Below are positions 1 to 8,200 of a stretch of DNA of 42,730 nt, piece after piece; within the stretch, counting starts at the first letter, position 1; each line of letters begins with the position of its first letter. The notes beneath the pieces are model-generated. The model saw nothing but the letters and a program-made list of their open reading frames with translations. It made no database searches and was not told the DNA's origin. The DNA lies in assembly GCF_028864145.1 (NCBI RefSeq), contig NZ_JARBHJ010000023.1, positions 1 to 42,730 of the forward strand, read 5' to 3'. The position numbers and the translations under genes are program-made. Origin of the DNA: Actinotignum schaalii (lineage in GTDB: Bacteria; Actinomycetota; Actinomycetes; Actinomycetales; Actinomycetaceae).

Positions 1-6
1 AAAAAC

Positions 7-106
7 GGACACATGACGCGGGACATACCCGGACATATCACGTGGGACATCCCGCCCGAAAACACGAAAAATCCCGCGTCACAGGCGGACCTATGACGCG
101 GGACAT
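7..106. repeat. Three 20-bp direct repeats next to tRNA-Ser(CGA)
   Basis: Three copies of a 20-bp unit, roughly GGACMYATSACGYGGGACAT, lie at 7-26, 31-50 and 87-106, just beyond the 3' end of the tRNA gene. No gene is visible here. Repeated short units beside a tRNA 3' end could be transposase- or integrase-binding sites, or the end of an insertion sequence lying further left. That is inference; no transposase is in the window. Confidence 0.6.
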
Positions 107-110
107 CACA
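80..110. repeat. tRNA-Ser-linked repeat, copy 1
   Basis: This 31-bp segment begins CACAGGCGGACCTATG and ends ATCACA. It shares its first 16 and last 6 bases with 13028-13058. Both copies abut the 3' end of a tRNA-Ser gene in the same orientation, so the pair may mark the edges of mobile DNA or be a conserved tRNA-trailing sequence. Confidence 0.55.
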
Positions 111-199
111 TGGCGGTGGCGGCGGGATTTGAACCCGCGGTAGCTATTAACTACACATCATTTCGAGTGATGCACCTTCGGCCGCTCGGACACGCCACC
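111..199 (-). tRNA. tRNA-Ser (anticodon CGA)
   Basis: On the minus strand the sequence folds as a class II tRNA. The acceptor arms are GGTGGCG and CGCCACC, the anticodon loop is CTCGAAA with anticodon CGA, and there is a long variable arm. The T arm is GCGGG-TTCAAAT-CCCGC and the discriminator is G. CCA appears encoded at 111-113. The long variable arm and CGA anticodon give serine, reading UCG codons. tadA lies downstream on the same strand side, and serS and a second tRNA-Ser lie within 13 kb. Confidence 0.95.
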
Positions 200-361
200 G
201 CAGAATAGATTACACGGCACACCCCGAATTTACCTAATCAATGCGGAGCACATCACGTTAAAGCTTCGAGGCACCGCGTCAATGCTGAAATAACGCGGCC
301 TAAGCACCGGACCAGTTTCGCGGTACCCGCCACCGCATATGCGCAACGCCGCCCCGTACGC

Positions 362-832
362 TCACCCGCGGAAGAACTTCCGTAGCTGCGCGGAGGTCTC
401 CTCTTCCAATATTCCCCCGATTACCTCGATGCGGTGATTGAGGCGCGGATCGCGCACCACGTCGCGCAGCGAGCCAGCCGCCCCCGCTTTCTCATCCCAG
501 GCACCGAAGATAAGCCGCCGAATCCGGGCGCCGACCATGGCCCCGGCACACATTGTGCACGGTTCCAACGTGACGTAAATATCAGCGTCGTCCAAACGCC
601 ACCGCCCGAGCGCCGCACCGGCCGCGCGCAGCGCCATGATTTCCGCGTGCCCGGCCGGATCGTGTTCGCGTTCGCGGGTATTCCAGCCGCGCGCCACCAC
701 GGCGCCGTCCACCACCACGAGCGCACCGACCGGCACATCCCCGCCCACCGCGGCCCGCGCCGCGAGCTCCATCGCTTCGCGCATGAATAGCTTTTCCGCC
801 GCGCGCATATCGCCCCGCTCGTCTCCCCGCAT
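362..832 (-). CDS. tadA: tRNA-specific adenosine deaminase TadA
   Basis: This enzyme deaminates adenosine 34 to inosine in tRNA-Arg(ACG), allowing wobble decoding. The protein is 156 aa, a usual length for the family. The zinc and proton-shuttle motif HAE lies at residues 62-64, and the two cysteine ligands are in PCTMC (91-95). VPVGA near residue 33 is also typical. The first ATG (832) has GGAG only two bases upstream. The in-frame ATG at 808 has GGGGCG before it and may be the true start, which would remove eight residues. The gene is divergent from upp across about 100 bp, a pairing often seen in actinomycetes. Confidence 0.95.
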   Translation of the reverse strand: MRGDERGDMRAAEKLFMREAMELAARAAVGGDVPVGALVVVDGAVVARGWNTREREHDPAGHAEIMALRAAGAALGRWRLDDADIYVTLEPCTMCAGAMVGARIRRLIFGAWDEKAGAAGSLRDVVRDPRLNHRIEVIGGILEEETSAQLRKFFRG

Positions 833-840
833 GGCTCCAT

Positions 841-934
841 TGTGTCACGAGCCTGAAAGCGCACCGTCTGTGTCACGAGCCTCAAGCTGAGCCGCCCGCG
901 CGCGTCGCCCGCCGGGTACCGCTATCCTTAAAGC
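841..934. promoter_or_regulatory. tadA-upp divergent promoter region with 14-bp direct repeat
   Basis: The 14-mer TGTGTCACGAGCCT occurs at 841-854 and again at 869-882, 28 bp apart. For upp, a -10 element TATCCT at 923-928 ends six bases before the ATG at 935. Transcription would therefore begin at or next to the start codon, giving a leaderless mRNA. No Shine-Dalgarno sequence is visible for upp. The repeat could be an operator between the divergent genes; no regulator is known. Confidence 0.55.
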
Positions 935-1573
935 ATGCACATCCTCGAAATTGACCACCCTCTGGTCGCGCATAAACTCTCTGTCCTCCGTGATGAAACC
1001 ACTCCGTCGGCAATTTTCCGGCAGCTAACCGAGGAGCTTGTGACTCTCCTCGCGTATGAAGCCACCCGGAATGTGGCGGTGCATGAAGTAACGGTCACCA
1101 CCCCGGTGGCCACCACAACCGGTGTGAAACTGGCCCGCCCGGCACCCATCGTCGTTCCGATTTTGCGGGCCGGCCTGGGCATGCTGGAAGGAATGACGAA
1201 ACTCCTTCCCACCGCTGAAGTTGGTTTCCTCGGCCTGCGCCGCGATGAGGAAACTCTCGAGGCCGTGACTTACGCTAACCGCCTCCCGGATGATCTGACC
1301 GGGAGGCAGTGTTTTGTTCTTGACCCGATGCTGGCCACCGGCCACACCATCCACGAATCCATCAACTACCTCCTGGAACGCGGGGCGCGTGATGTTACCT
1401 GCGTGTGCCTGCTGGCCACTCCGCAGGGCCTGGAGGAAGTGAAATCGCATCTGCCCGCGGATGCGGATGTCAAGATCGTCGTTGCCTCCATTGATGAGGG
1501 TCTCAACGAGAAGGCCTACATCGTGCCGGGTCTGGGCGATGCCGGCGATCGCCTGTACGGCGTCGTCGACTAA
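935..1573 (+). CDS. upp: Uracil phosphoribosyltransferase
   Basis: Upp salvages uracil, converting uracil and PRPP to UMP and pyrophosphate in the cytosol. The protein is 212 aa, close to the usual 208-210. The N-terminus ([13 protein letters not shown]) is typical of the family. The PRPP-binding loop is [12 protein letters not shown] near residues 128-139, and the C-terminal GDAGDRLYG uracil-binding segment is present. The start at 935 fits the family N-terminus and the leaderless promoter arrangement. Confidence 0.97.
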   Translation: MHILEIDHPLVAHKLSVLRDETTPSAIFRQLTEELVTLLAYEATRNVAVHEVTVTTPVATTTGVKLARPAPIVVPILRAGLGMLEGMTKLLPTAEVGFLGLRRDEETLEAVTYANRLPDDLTGRQCFVLDPMLATGHTIHESINYLLERGARDVTCVCLLATPQGLEEVKSHLPADADVKIVVASIDEGLNEKAYIVPGLGDAGDRLYGVVD

Positions 1574-1606
1574 AACTCCAGAACCACGCGGGTGAGCGCC
1601 GTTTAC

Positions 1607-1629
1607 GCGGGTGAACAGTGCTCACCCGC
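1607..1629. terminator. Hairpin between convergent upp and tauE
   Basis: GCGGGTGA (1607-1614) and TCACCCGC (1622-1629) form a perfect 8-bp stem with a 7-nt loop. It sits between the stops of upp and the convergent exporter gene, so it could terminate both. No strong T run follows on the plus strand (TCCGGTTTTA). Confidence 0.5.
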
Positions 1630-1642
1630 TCCGGTTTTAAGA

Positions 1643-1656
1643 ACGACGACGCCGCC
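1643..1656 (+). repeat. ACGACGACGCCGC intergenic motif
   Basis: This is an exact copy of a 13-mer over-represented in the window, here extended as TTAAGA plus the 13-mer. The extended 19-mer recurs at 14383-14401. It lies just past the stop of the minus-strand exporter gene; read on that strand it is GCGGCGTCGTCGT followed by TCTTAAAA. Confidence 0.7.
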
Positions 1657-1674
1657 TCCCGGCCCGCGCCCCAC

Positions 1675-2499
1675 TTAGAGGAGGTCGCTGGCCAGGGTGC
1701 CGGCCGCTACCGCGAGAAGCAGCACGCCAAAGAGGATGGTGGCGATGCGATCGGGGATGCGCCGGCCGGCAGCTTCCCCGCCGACGCTTCCCAGCGCCGA
1801 ACCTGCGGTGAAGAGGGCGACGACCACCCAGTCCACGCTGAGGCCGGCCGTGAATTGCGGGATGCGGCCGAGCCCGGCCACCACCATATTGATGGTCATG
1901 ACGAGGAGTGATGTGGCACTGGCATACCGGGCGGGCATGCGCAGCAGCAAGATGAGGGCGGGAACCACTACGAAGCCGCCGCCCACCCCGAAGAAGCCGG
2001 AGAGCGCTCCCGCGCCGAAGGCACCCACAACGGTGATGAGGTAGGTGCGCCCGCGCAGGGTGGGGGCAGGCGGGTTTTCCGATGCGGTCGGTTTTCCCGG
2101 CACGTCCGAATTCTCCGGCGCGGTGCCCGAGCGTGATTCGCCGCTTGACCGCACCGCCCTCCAGAACATGCTCAGCGCCACCACCACAAGGAGCACGCTC
2201 AGCGACCACACGAGAATGCGCCCGGATACCGCGCCGGCTAAGAAAGCACCCGCCAGGGTTCCCGGGATGCCTACCAGGGCGAAGACGAGGCCGGTTCCCC
2301 AGCGCACGCGCCGGGCCAGCGCCGCGGAGATCATGCCAACAAGCGAGGTCACCCCTACGATAATGATGGATTCAGCAGAAGCTTGGTGTGCGCCATGCCC
2401 GAAAACGGTGAGGAGAATGGGGATGGTCAGGATCCCGCCACCAGCCCCGAGCAGGCCTACAACGAAACCGACAGCAATTCCAACTCCACAGGCAAGCAC
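1675..2499 (-). CDS. TauE/SafE-family sulfite/anion exporter
   Basis: A 274-aa integral membrane protein with the duplicated architecture of the TauE/SafE family. Two homologous halves each open with a glycine-rich loop (GLLGAGGGILTIP near residue 15 and GFFGVGGGFVVVP near residue 165). About eight hydrophobic segments are visible, separated by a charged linker around residues 110-145. The family exports or imports sulfonates, sulfite or other organic anions; the substrate here is unknown. The start is GTG. A small membrane-protein gene ends 23 bp upstream on the same strand, so they are probably cotranscribed. Confidence 0.85.
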   Translation of the reverse strand: MLACGVGIAVGFVVGLLGAGGGILTIPILLTVFGHGAHQASAESIIIVGVTSLVGMISAALARRVRWGTGLVFALVGIPGTLAGAFLAGAVSGRILVWSLSVLLVVVALSMFWRAVRSSGESRSGTAPENSDVPGKPTASENPPAPTLRGRTYLITVVGAFGAGALSGFFGVGGGFVVVPALILLLRMPARYASATSLLVMTINMVVAGLGRIPQFTAGLSVDWVVVALFTAGSALGSVGGEAAGRRIPDRIATILFGVLLLAVAAGTLASDLL

Positions 2500-2522
2500 A
2501 GCGTCACTCTATCGCAGCGCCC

Positions 2523-2723
2523 TTAGTCGCGATTCGACCACCAGCGCCAGATGATGACAGCAATACCCACCGCTACCGCGGCGATTCCCACCCAGCGGAT
2601 GATGGACACGGCCGTCGGATCCGCGGCGGGTGCGGCGAGGAGCTCGCCCGCCAGGGGCGCGTTGAGGGCCGGAGATGCGGTGAAGCCGGCAAGCTGCGGC
2701 GTCGTCGTTATGAGCAGATCCAT
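2523..2723 (-). CDS. Small single-span membrane protein
   Basis: A 66-aa protein I do not recognise. Residues 1-40 are rich in Ala, Pro and Thr. A single transmembrane helix follows at about 43-61 (IRWVGIAAVAVGIAVIIWRWW), and the tail is short and charged (SNRD). It lies immediately upstream of the TauE-type exporter on the same strand and could be an accessory subunit, but that is positional inference only. The gene contains an exact reverse copy of the 13-mer repeat at 2696-2708. It is short enough that its reality is not certain. Confidence 0.5.
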   Translation of the reverse strand: MDLLITTTPQLAGFTASPALNAPLAGELLAAPAADPTAVSIIRWVGIAAVAVGIAVIIWRWWSNRD

Positions 2724-2835
2724 AACGCAACTCTAACGTGACCATCGCCCGCGGGCCGCATCTCACGTAGAATCTCGAGGGTACAAACGGCGGCGATGCC
2801 GCAGGGCACGCACAGCAGCGAGGATACGAGAACTT

Positions 2836-3699
2836 ATGGCTAAGAAGAACCGCAAGAAGGATTCGGCAACCCCGAAGAAGAAGCGCGCGATTATTCCTTT
2901 TGTTGAGCGGCCTTTTGAGGGGCTGGATGCCGAGGCGGAGCTGGTGGCGATGCGTGATCTGCTGCCGCTGGCAACCATGACCGTGACCCTCACGGAGGAA
3001 TACGGCAGCGAAAAGGTTATTTTTGGCACGCTGCTGCCGAATATGGTTGGCGCGCTGCGGCGTACGGACGGCCAGCTCCTGGTAGCGATGCAGACGGTTA
3101 TGAATTCCGGCGACGCTTCTTTGGATATTGCCACGCGTGTCCTCGCCGGTCTGGAGCTCAAGCCGGGCGAAAGCTACCCGGGCGGCACGCAGCCGGAGGC
3201 CGGCTCCCCGCGCTTGCAGGATATTGTGGCCTCGTTCTCCGAACTGGAACTGCAAGAAGATCCGGCTTTCTGGATGACGGAAGAGGAAGCCGCCACTCCC
3301 GAATCGCAGGCGGCCTTGCGTGATGCCCGCGCGGATATGGTGCCCGCGGAGCGCATCGCATCCGTAAACGGTGCTTATTGGTGCCGGATGTCGCGCGAGT
3401 TTTTGCGCTGGGTGCGCCCCGAGCCGCGCGATGCGGTGCTGGACGGTTTGGCACGCTTGCGCGTCTCCGGCGAGGAGCGTTGGGACGACGACGCCCGCTT
3501 CATCGGGGCGTTCCGCGCCTACGGATTGTCGGTCCCGGTGTGGGAATTGGCGCGCGGCACCGAAGCGGAGGAATTGGAAGAGCCGCTGGCGAAGTTCGCG
3601 GAGAAGCTGAGTGCGGCTATTGCTTCGACCGAGCCGCTCACCGCGGAAGAAAAGCGAGCGCGCTCCGGCCTGGTTTCCCGCCAGGTGACCTTGCGCTAA
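2836..3699 (+). CDS. DUF5926 family protein
   Basis: A 287-aa cytosolic protein matching the actinobacterial DUF5926 family. It has a lysine-rich N-terminus (MAKKNRKKDS), then the characteristic PFVERPFEGL (about residues 21-30), an acidic centre, and an AYWCRMSREFLRWV segment near residue 178. The function of the family is unknown. The start is supported by a GAGGA-like site about 10 bp upstream. A glycosyltransferase gene follows, the usual neighbourhood of this family in actinomycetes. The coding segment lacks atypical composition. Confidence 0.85.
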   Translation: MAKKNRKKDSATPKKKRAIIPFVERPFEGLDAEAELVAMRDLLPLATMTVTLTEEYGSEKVIFGTLLPNMVGALRRTDGQLLVAMQTVMNSGDASLDIATRVLAGLELKPGESYPGGTQPEAGSPRLQDIVASFSELELQEDPAFWMTEEEAATPESQAALRDARADMVPAERIASVNGAYWCRMSREFLRWVRPEPRDAVLDGLARLRVSGEERWDDDARFIGAFRAYGLSVPVWELARGTEAEELEEPLAKFAEKLSAAIASTEPLTAEEKRARSGLVSRQVTLR

Positions 3700-3715
3700 G
3701 CGGCGTGGGCGCACT

Positions 3716-3753
3716 CCGGCTGAGCTGCCTTGCGTTCAGCCGGCCTTCTTTAG
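3716..3753 (+). terminator. Terminator after the DUF5926 gene
   Basis: CCGGCTGA (3716-3723) pairs perfectly with TCAGCCGG (3736-3743) across a 12-nt loop. It is followed by CCTTCTTTAG, a modest T-rich tail, 17 bp after the stop codon. Confidence 0.6.
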
Positions 3754-3803
3754 TGAACTTCCACTAGTTTATAGAAACAGTAAGCAAAGCCCCCGCTTTT
3801 CCC

Positions 3804-3818
3804 TATACACTTATGGGG
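3804..3818 (+). promoter_or_regulatory. Leaderless -10 element of the glycosyltransferase gene
   Basis: TATACACT at 3804-3811 resembles a -10 box. It ends six bases before the GTG start at 3818, and no Shine-Dalgarno sequence lies between. An ATG at 3813 is closed at once by an in-frame TGA. The arrangement predicts a leaderless mRNA starting with GTG, like those of upp and the SNF2 gene here. Confidence 0.55.
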
Positions 3819-4612
3819 TGAGTAAAGTCGGTCAGGTCGCGGTGGTCGTGCCCGCGAAGGACGAGGAGCAGTACGTGGGGCGTACTGTGCGCGCAGCGTA
3901 CGCGCTTCCGGGCGTGGACCTCGTGGTGGTGGTTGACGATGGGTCGGCTGACGAAACCCAAGCTATTGCCCGCGCGTCCGGGGCCACGGTGGTGCGCCAT
4001 TCCGTGAATCGCGGAAAGGCGTCCGCGATGGAGACCGGGGCGAAGGTGGTCCGCATGCGTGATGTCGAGGGCCGCCCGCCTCGCCATTTACTTTTCCTTG
4101 ACGCCGACCTGGGTGATTCGGCTATTGAGTGCGCTCCTCTTATCGCACCGGTTGTTGACGGCACGGTTGATTGTGCGATTGCTGCTTTACCTCCGCAGGA
4201 AGGTGCGGGCGGCCACGGTTTTGTGACTCGTTTGGGGCGCCGCGCAATTGAGCGCGCTACCGGCTGGTCTCCGCTTCAGCCGTTATCCGGGCAGCGCTGT
4301 ATGACGGCGGCGGCTTTTGATGCGGCCCGTCCCCTGGCGAAGGGTTGGGGCGTTGAGGTGGGGATGACCATCGATATGCTGGTGGCTGGCCTGACTCTCC
4401 AGGAGATTCCGTGCAATATTCGCCATCGTGCCACCGGGAATGATGTGGCTGGGACGTTGCATCGGGCCGGGCAGTACCGTGACGTTTTCCGGGCGGTGTG
4501 GTCACGCCGCTTCCACGGTGTTAAGGTGCCCGCGGAGTCTCGCGCTTCGGTCGGTTCCAGCGGCGCCGAGCATTTTGCTCCTTATCGCGCGCTGGTGTTG
4601 GAGCATTCCTGA
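3818..4612 (+). CDS. Family 2 glycosyltransferase
   Basis: A 264-aa GT-A-fold glycosyltransferase related to the glucosyl-3-phosphoglycerate synthase group. The nucleotide-sugar binding start VAVVVPAKDEE (residues 8-18) is followed by VVVVDDGSADET near residue 36. HSVNRGKASAMETGAK (about 61-76) and LFLDADLGDS with its DxD-type metal site (about 90) are also typical. No transmembrane helix is seen. The acceptor is unknown. The GTG start gives the expected N-terminus and fits the adjacent -10 element. Confidence 0.85.
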   Translation: MSKVGQVAVVVPAKDEEQYVGRTVRAAYALPGVDLVVVVDDGSADETQAIARASGATVVRHSVNRGKASAMETGAKVVRMRDVEGRPPRHLLFLDADLGDSAIECAPLIAPVVDGTVDCAIAALPPQEGAGGHGFVTRLGRRAIERATGWSPLQPLSGQRCMTAAAFDAARPLAKGWGVEVGMTIDMLVAGLTLQEIPCNIRHRATGNDVAGTLHRAGQYRDVFRAVWSRRFHGVKVPAESRASVGSSGAEHFAPYRALVLEHS

Positions 4613-4660
4613 GAGCTCTTCTCTCCGTCCTCCGCAATATAAATCTCGCGATTTTTCTTT

Positions 4661-4692
4661 CCGGCTGGCTGTTATCTGCCAGCCGGTTTTTC
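4661..4692 (+). terminator. Rho-independent terminator after the glycosyltransferase gene
   Basis: CCGGCTGGC (4661-4669) and GCCAGCCGG (4678-4686) form a perfect 9-bp stem with an 8-nt loop, followed by TTTTTC. The stop codon of the convergent membrane-protein gene (4672) falls inside the loop, so the two genes end on the same hairpin. Confidence 0.85.
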
Positions 4693-7047
4693 TTGTGGTT
4701 TTTGGATGGCATGCGTGCTTGCGCGTTCCTCTAAGGAACTTTCGCCGGCCCGCATGAGCCCGAGGGCAAAGGTGGGGGCGAGTAGCGCGACCCCGACTCC
4801 GAGAATGACCAGACCGGAGTCGTTAATAAGGGAGGCGTAGCCGAGGGCGAGGAAGCCCGCGGCAGCCGCAGCGGCCAGGCGCGGATGGGCCGCAATGCGC
4901 GCGTGTACCTGCGCGGTTGCTGGCCGGGCCCGCAGATCCCAGCGCCCCGAGGTCACGAGCCACACCACCACACATACTCCCGCGAGAAGGGTTGCGCCTA
5001 GCGCGCCGGCCACCAGGGGCGGCAGGCCGAAGAATGCTTGGGATAGTTTTCGGGCGACGACGGCGCCCGCCCCGCCGTGTTCCACCCTGCCTACGAAGTT
5101 GCCCAGGTGGGTGGTGGATCCCACCGCGCGGTCAAGCATAGCCAGGCCGGCCGAAACAGCCACCCCAGCTATGGCCGCGAGCGCGGTATGCCACCAGGTC
5201 CAGCGTTTTCCCCAGGTGTGCCAGGTGAGGTAGGCGAAGCCGAGGGTGAGGGCCGGTGGCCCGCCGGCATCGGCACCGAAAACGGGAAGCCCATCCAGGG
5301 CGATGGCGCACGCACCCACCGCGAGTACAGCGAAGCCAGCTATACGGGCGGCCCGGGTATTGGGGGCGGCCAAGCCACCGGCGCCACGTACCCGTGCAGC
5401 GAGGGCGGCGGCTGCGGCAAGCGCGCCGACAGCGAAGATGGCGAAGACCGAGTTATTGAAACCGAAGAACCGCCCGGCAACGGTGGGGAGGGATCCCATA
5501 ACCGAGGTGTTGGCGAGGGAGTATCCCCCACCAAAGGTGCTGACGAGTACGTCCGCCGCGATTACGGCGGCGCTGAGTGTCCCCAGCCGTGCCAGCGGAG
5601 CGGCGATCCAGCGCTCCCCTGCAGGGGTACGGCGGCGCGGCCCGGCTAGCGCCCAGGTGGCGAGGAGCGCAGCGAGGACAGCTAGGCTGCTCCACCACCC
5701 GAGTAGCGGGCGGGAGAAGGTCCACCACGGAATAATTCCGATGAGGAGCGCACTGACCGGCAAGGCTGCGAGCCAAGCCAGGAGTTGGGCGAAACCGGTG
5801 GGGCGGGCACGGCGGGCTGCGGCCCGGGTAGGGTGCGCAGGTGCGGTAGCAGCCTGCGAAACTGAGGTCCCGGCAGAACTTCCAGCAGCCGCTGCCACCG
5901 TTGCGGGTGGGAAGCGGGAAAAGCGGACCAGGTGGGCGGCAATGATGCCGAAGCAGACCAGCCCGAGGCCGGCGAGGAGGAGGTAGAACTGCGGGCTCAA
6001 CTGTGCAGTGAGATCTGCGCGCAGTGCTTGCCCGTGTAGGGTGGCATTGGCCGTGGCCAGCGTGGTTTTCCCTCCGTTATCTACCGTGAGCGGCACGGGG
6101 GCACCGGTATGCCAGGCGAGCACGCTGGGCGCCAGGTCAATGAGCTGAACGAGGCCAGTGGTGCGGGTAGTTGTGGAGCGAGCGAACGCCGTTGTTTCGC
6201 CCGGCTCCAGCAGTGCGAAGAAGCCAAGTTCGGCCCGCTCGGCACGGTCGGCCACAGTGGTGATGATGATGCGGGCCTGCGGTTGGTGGGCGGTAACGAG
6301 CGCGATGATTTCCCCGAGGCGTTCATCGAGCCCGGCCAGGCTCCCGGCGGGGGCATTCTTCGCATTAGCGCTTCCCGTATCAGAGGTTCCCGAATCGGCG
6401 TTCGCTACATCAATGCCTCCCGCATCAATGACGGTGAGGTCCCGCCCGGCGAGCACCGATCCATCCGCTAGGGCATCCGCGAGATCACGGTAGGCGATGC
6501 GCGATTCCTCCTGACGGTTGAGGGCGAGGGCAGCGCCCGGCCCCACCGCGAGCACCCGCTCCGGAGCCGCGGCCTGCGCGAGCGCACCCATCACCACGGG
6601 GTAGTGGTCGGCACTACTTTCTTCACTTATCCGCTCCGCATCGCGCACCGCACCATCCTGGGTCACCAGGGATTCCGGCGCCACACAGCTGCTGCCAGCA
6701 GGGGTGACAGCCGCACGGGCACCGGCCCCAAGGCTCACCCAGCCATCCGCCGCGCAGGTGGTAGGCGCGGCCGTGCGCACGGAAATATTGGCGAGGGCCG
6801 CGCCATAGCCCGAACCTGCCAACGCCGCGCTGAGCCGCGGGGTACTTTCCTCACCGACATCTGCCCAGCGCAGCCCGGCCACCCCGATCATCACCGTGGG
6901 GCGCGCTTGATCCGGCGCTGCCTGAGCGACTGTTGGCACGCTTAAAATGGCCCCGAAAGCCACCGTTGCAACAGCAAGCACAGCAGCCCAGAGCCCGGCC
7001 AGCCGCATCACGCGCTTGCCGGGGCTATCACCGTGAGAATTCCGCAT
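4672..7047 (-). CDS. Polytopic membrane protein with phosphatase-like extracytoplasmic domain
   Basis: A 791-aa protein. A signal or anchor helix at about 14-42 ends in AQA. An outside domain of about 310 residues follows, with the layout of alkaline-phosphatase-like folds (PTVMIGVAGLRW near 50 and a later segment IIITTVADR). About ten transmembrane helices occupy residues 355-770. GRFFGFNNSVFAIFAVGAL and a late SLINDSGLVILG are the most distinctive motifs and recur in uncharacterised actinobacterial membrane proteins. The metal-ligand set of a true phosphatase is not clearly complete, so the domain may bind rather than cleave. A cell-envelope role is inferred. An alternative start is Met14. 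Confidence 0.75.
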   Translation of the reverse strand: MRNSHGDSPGKRVMRLAGLWAAVLAVATVAFGAILSVPTVAQAAPDQARPTVMIGVAGLRWADVGEESTPRLSAALAGSGYGAALANISVRTAAPTTCAADGWVSLGAGARAAVTPAGSSCVAPESLVTQDGAVRDAERISEESSADHYPVVMGALAQAAAPERVLAVGPGAALALNRQEESRIAYRDLADALADGSVLAGRDLTVIDAGGIDVANADSGTSDTGSANAKNAPAGSLAGLDERLGEIIALVTAHQPQARIIITTVADRAERAELGFFALLEPGETTAFARSTTTRTTGLVQLIDLAPSVLAWHTGAPVPLTVDNGGKTTLATANATLHGQALRADLTAQLSPQFYLLLAGLGLVCFGIIAAHLVRFSRFPPATVAAAAGSSAGTSVSQAATAPAHPTRAAARRARPTGFAQLLAWLAALPVSALLIGIIPWWTFSRPLLGWWSSLAVLAALLATWALAGPRRRTPAGERWIAAPLARLGTLSAAVIAADVLVSTFGGGYSLANTSVMGSLPTVAGRFFGFNNSVFAIFAVGALAAAAALAARVRGAGGLAAPNTRAARIAGFAVLAVGACAIALDGLPVFGADAGGPPALTLGFAYLTWHTWGKRWTWWHTALAAIAGVAVSAGLAMLDRAVGSTTHLGNFVGRVEHGGAGAVVARKLSQAFFGLPPLVAGALGATLLAGVCVVVWLVTSGRWDLRARPATAQVHARIAAHPRLAAAAAAGFLALGYASLINDSGLVILGVGVALLAPTFALGLMRAGESSLEERASTHAIQKPQEKPAGR

Positions 7048-7196
7048 GGGAACAGCCTACTCGGGGCTTACGACACTTTCGGACGCCCCGAACGCCCCAC
7101 TCCGGGGCGGGATACAATAACCAGGCGACAGCGCGGGCAGGTGCACCGCCGCCCAGCTGCGCCGTCGTACTATTTCTCCACGCACGAAAGGACACC

Positions 7197-8153
7197 ATGC
7201 AATCCTCGCCCGCTACCGAACCGGTCCGCTATTCTTTCCTCGGCCCGCGCGGCACGTTTTGCTTTGCCGCTTTGCAGCAGGTAGCCAGCGAGGACACCGC
7301 CACCTTCGTACCCGCCGTGGACGTTCCCTCAGCGCTGCGGATGGTGCGCGCCGGGCAAACCGACGCCGCCGTGGTGCCCATCGAAAATTCGGTGGAGGGC
7401 GGAGTTAATGCCACTCTCGATTCGCTCACCGCCGGGTCGCCGCTGGAAATTCGCGGGGAAATGCTGGTTCCTATCGCATTCTCGCTGGCGGTGCGGCCCG
7501 GCACGCGCGCCGCGGATATTCGCCGGGTCGCCACCCATCCGCATGCCTGGGCACAGTGCCGCACCTGGATCGCCGAGCACCTGACAGACGCCGTGCATGT
7601 GCCGGCTACCTCCACCGCCGCCGCCGCGCGCGAACTGGCCGAGAACCCGGATGCAGATTTTGATGCCGCGATTTGCGCGGTACCCACCACCGGCGTGTAC
7701 GGGCTCGTCTCGCTGTCCGATGAAATCGCCGATAACCGCAATGCCGTCACGCGCTTCATTAAAGTGAGTAAGCCCGGGGAGATTCCCCCGGCGACGGGTT
7801 CGGATAAAACAACGCTCATGGTGCGGCTGGCCTCGGAAAAGCCCGGCGCGCTGCTGGAAATGCTGCAACAATTCGCCGCGGTCGGTGTCAATTTATCGCG
7901 GATTGAATCGCGTCCGGCCGGCGATCAGCTGGGTCGCTACGCCTTCTCACTGGATGCCGAAGGCCATATTCACGACGAGCGGGTGCAGGCCGCGCTGGTC
8001 GGACTGCATCGCATCTGCCCGGAGGTGACCTTCCTGGGTAGCTACGCGCGCGCGGACGGCCACGCCACTCGCCTGCACGCCGGGACTTCCGACGAAGATT
8101 TCGGTGCCGCACGCACCTGGGTCGCCTCGCTGCTCAGCCGGGTAACGCGCTAG
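7197..8153 (+). CDS. pheA: Prephenate dehydratase
   Basis: PheA converts prephenate to phenylpyruvate in phenylalanine synthesis. The protein is 318 aa. The N-terminal catalytic domain starts RYSFLGPRGTF and contains PIENSVEGGV and the TRF catalytic motif (NAVTRF). The C-terminal ACT regulatory domain shows PGALLEML and the ESRP allosteric motif, indicating phenylalanine feedback inhibition. The ATG at 7197 follows AAAGGA by four bases. The open frame extends further upstream but without homology, so this start is preferred. The upstream 150 bp is shared with the divergent membrane-protein gene. Confidence 0.95.
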   Translation: MQSSPATEPVRYSFLGPRGTFCFAALQQVASEDTATFVPAVDVPSALRMVRAGQTDAAVVPIENSVEGGVNATLDSLTAGSPLEIRGEMLVPIAFSLAVRPGTRAADIRRVATHPHAWAQCRTWIAEHLTDAVHVPATSTAAAARELAENPDADFDAAICAVPTTGVYGLVSLSDEIADNRNAVTRFIKVSKPGEIPPATGSDKTTLMVRLASEKPGALLEMLQQFAAVGVNLSRIESRPAGDQLGRYAFSLDAEGHIHDERVQAALVGLHRICPEVTFLGSYARADGHATRLHAGTSDEDFGAARTWVASLLSRVTR

Positions 8154-8200
8154 GGGTCCGGTACACGGTACGGTCTTCATCAAGAATCATCGAGTCGCCC

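Noticed and set aside
2509-3714. Long antisense open frame over the DUF5926 gene
   Set aside because: Composition-driven shadow of a high-GC gene; similar antisense frames over serS, nrdE, lldP and lutB were rejected for the same reason.
6933-7196. Upstream in-frame extension of pheA
   Set aside because: No homology to the family, crosses the divergent promoter, and the ATG at 7197 has a good ribosome site.
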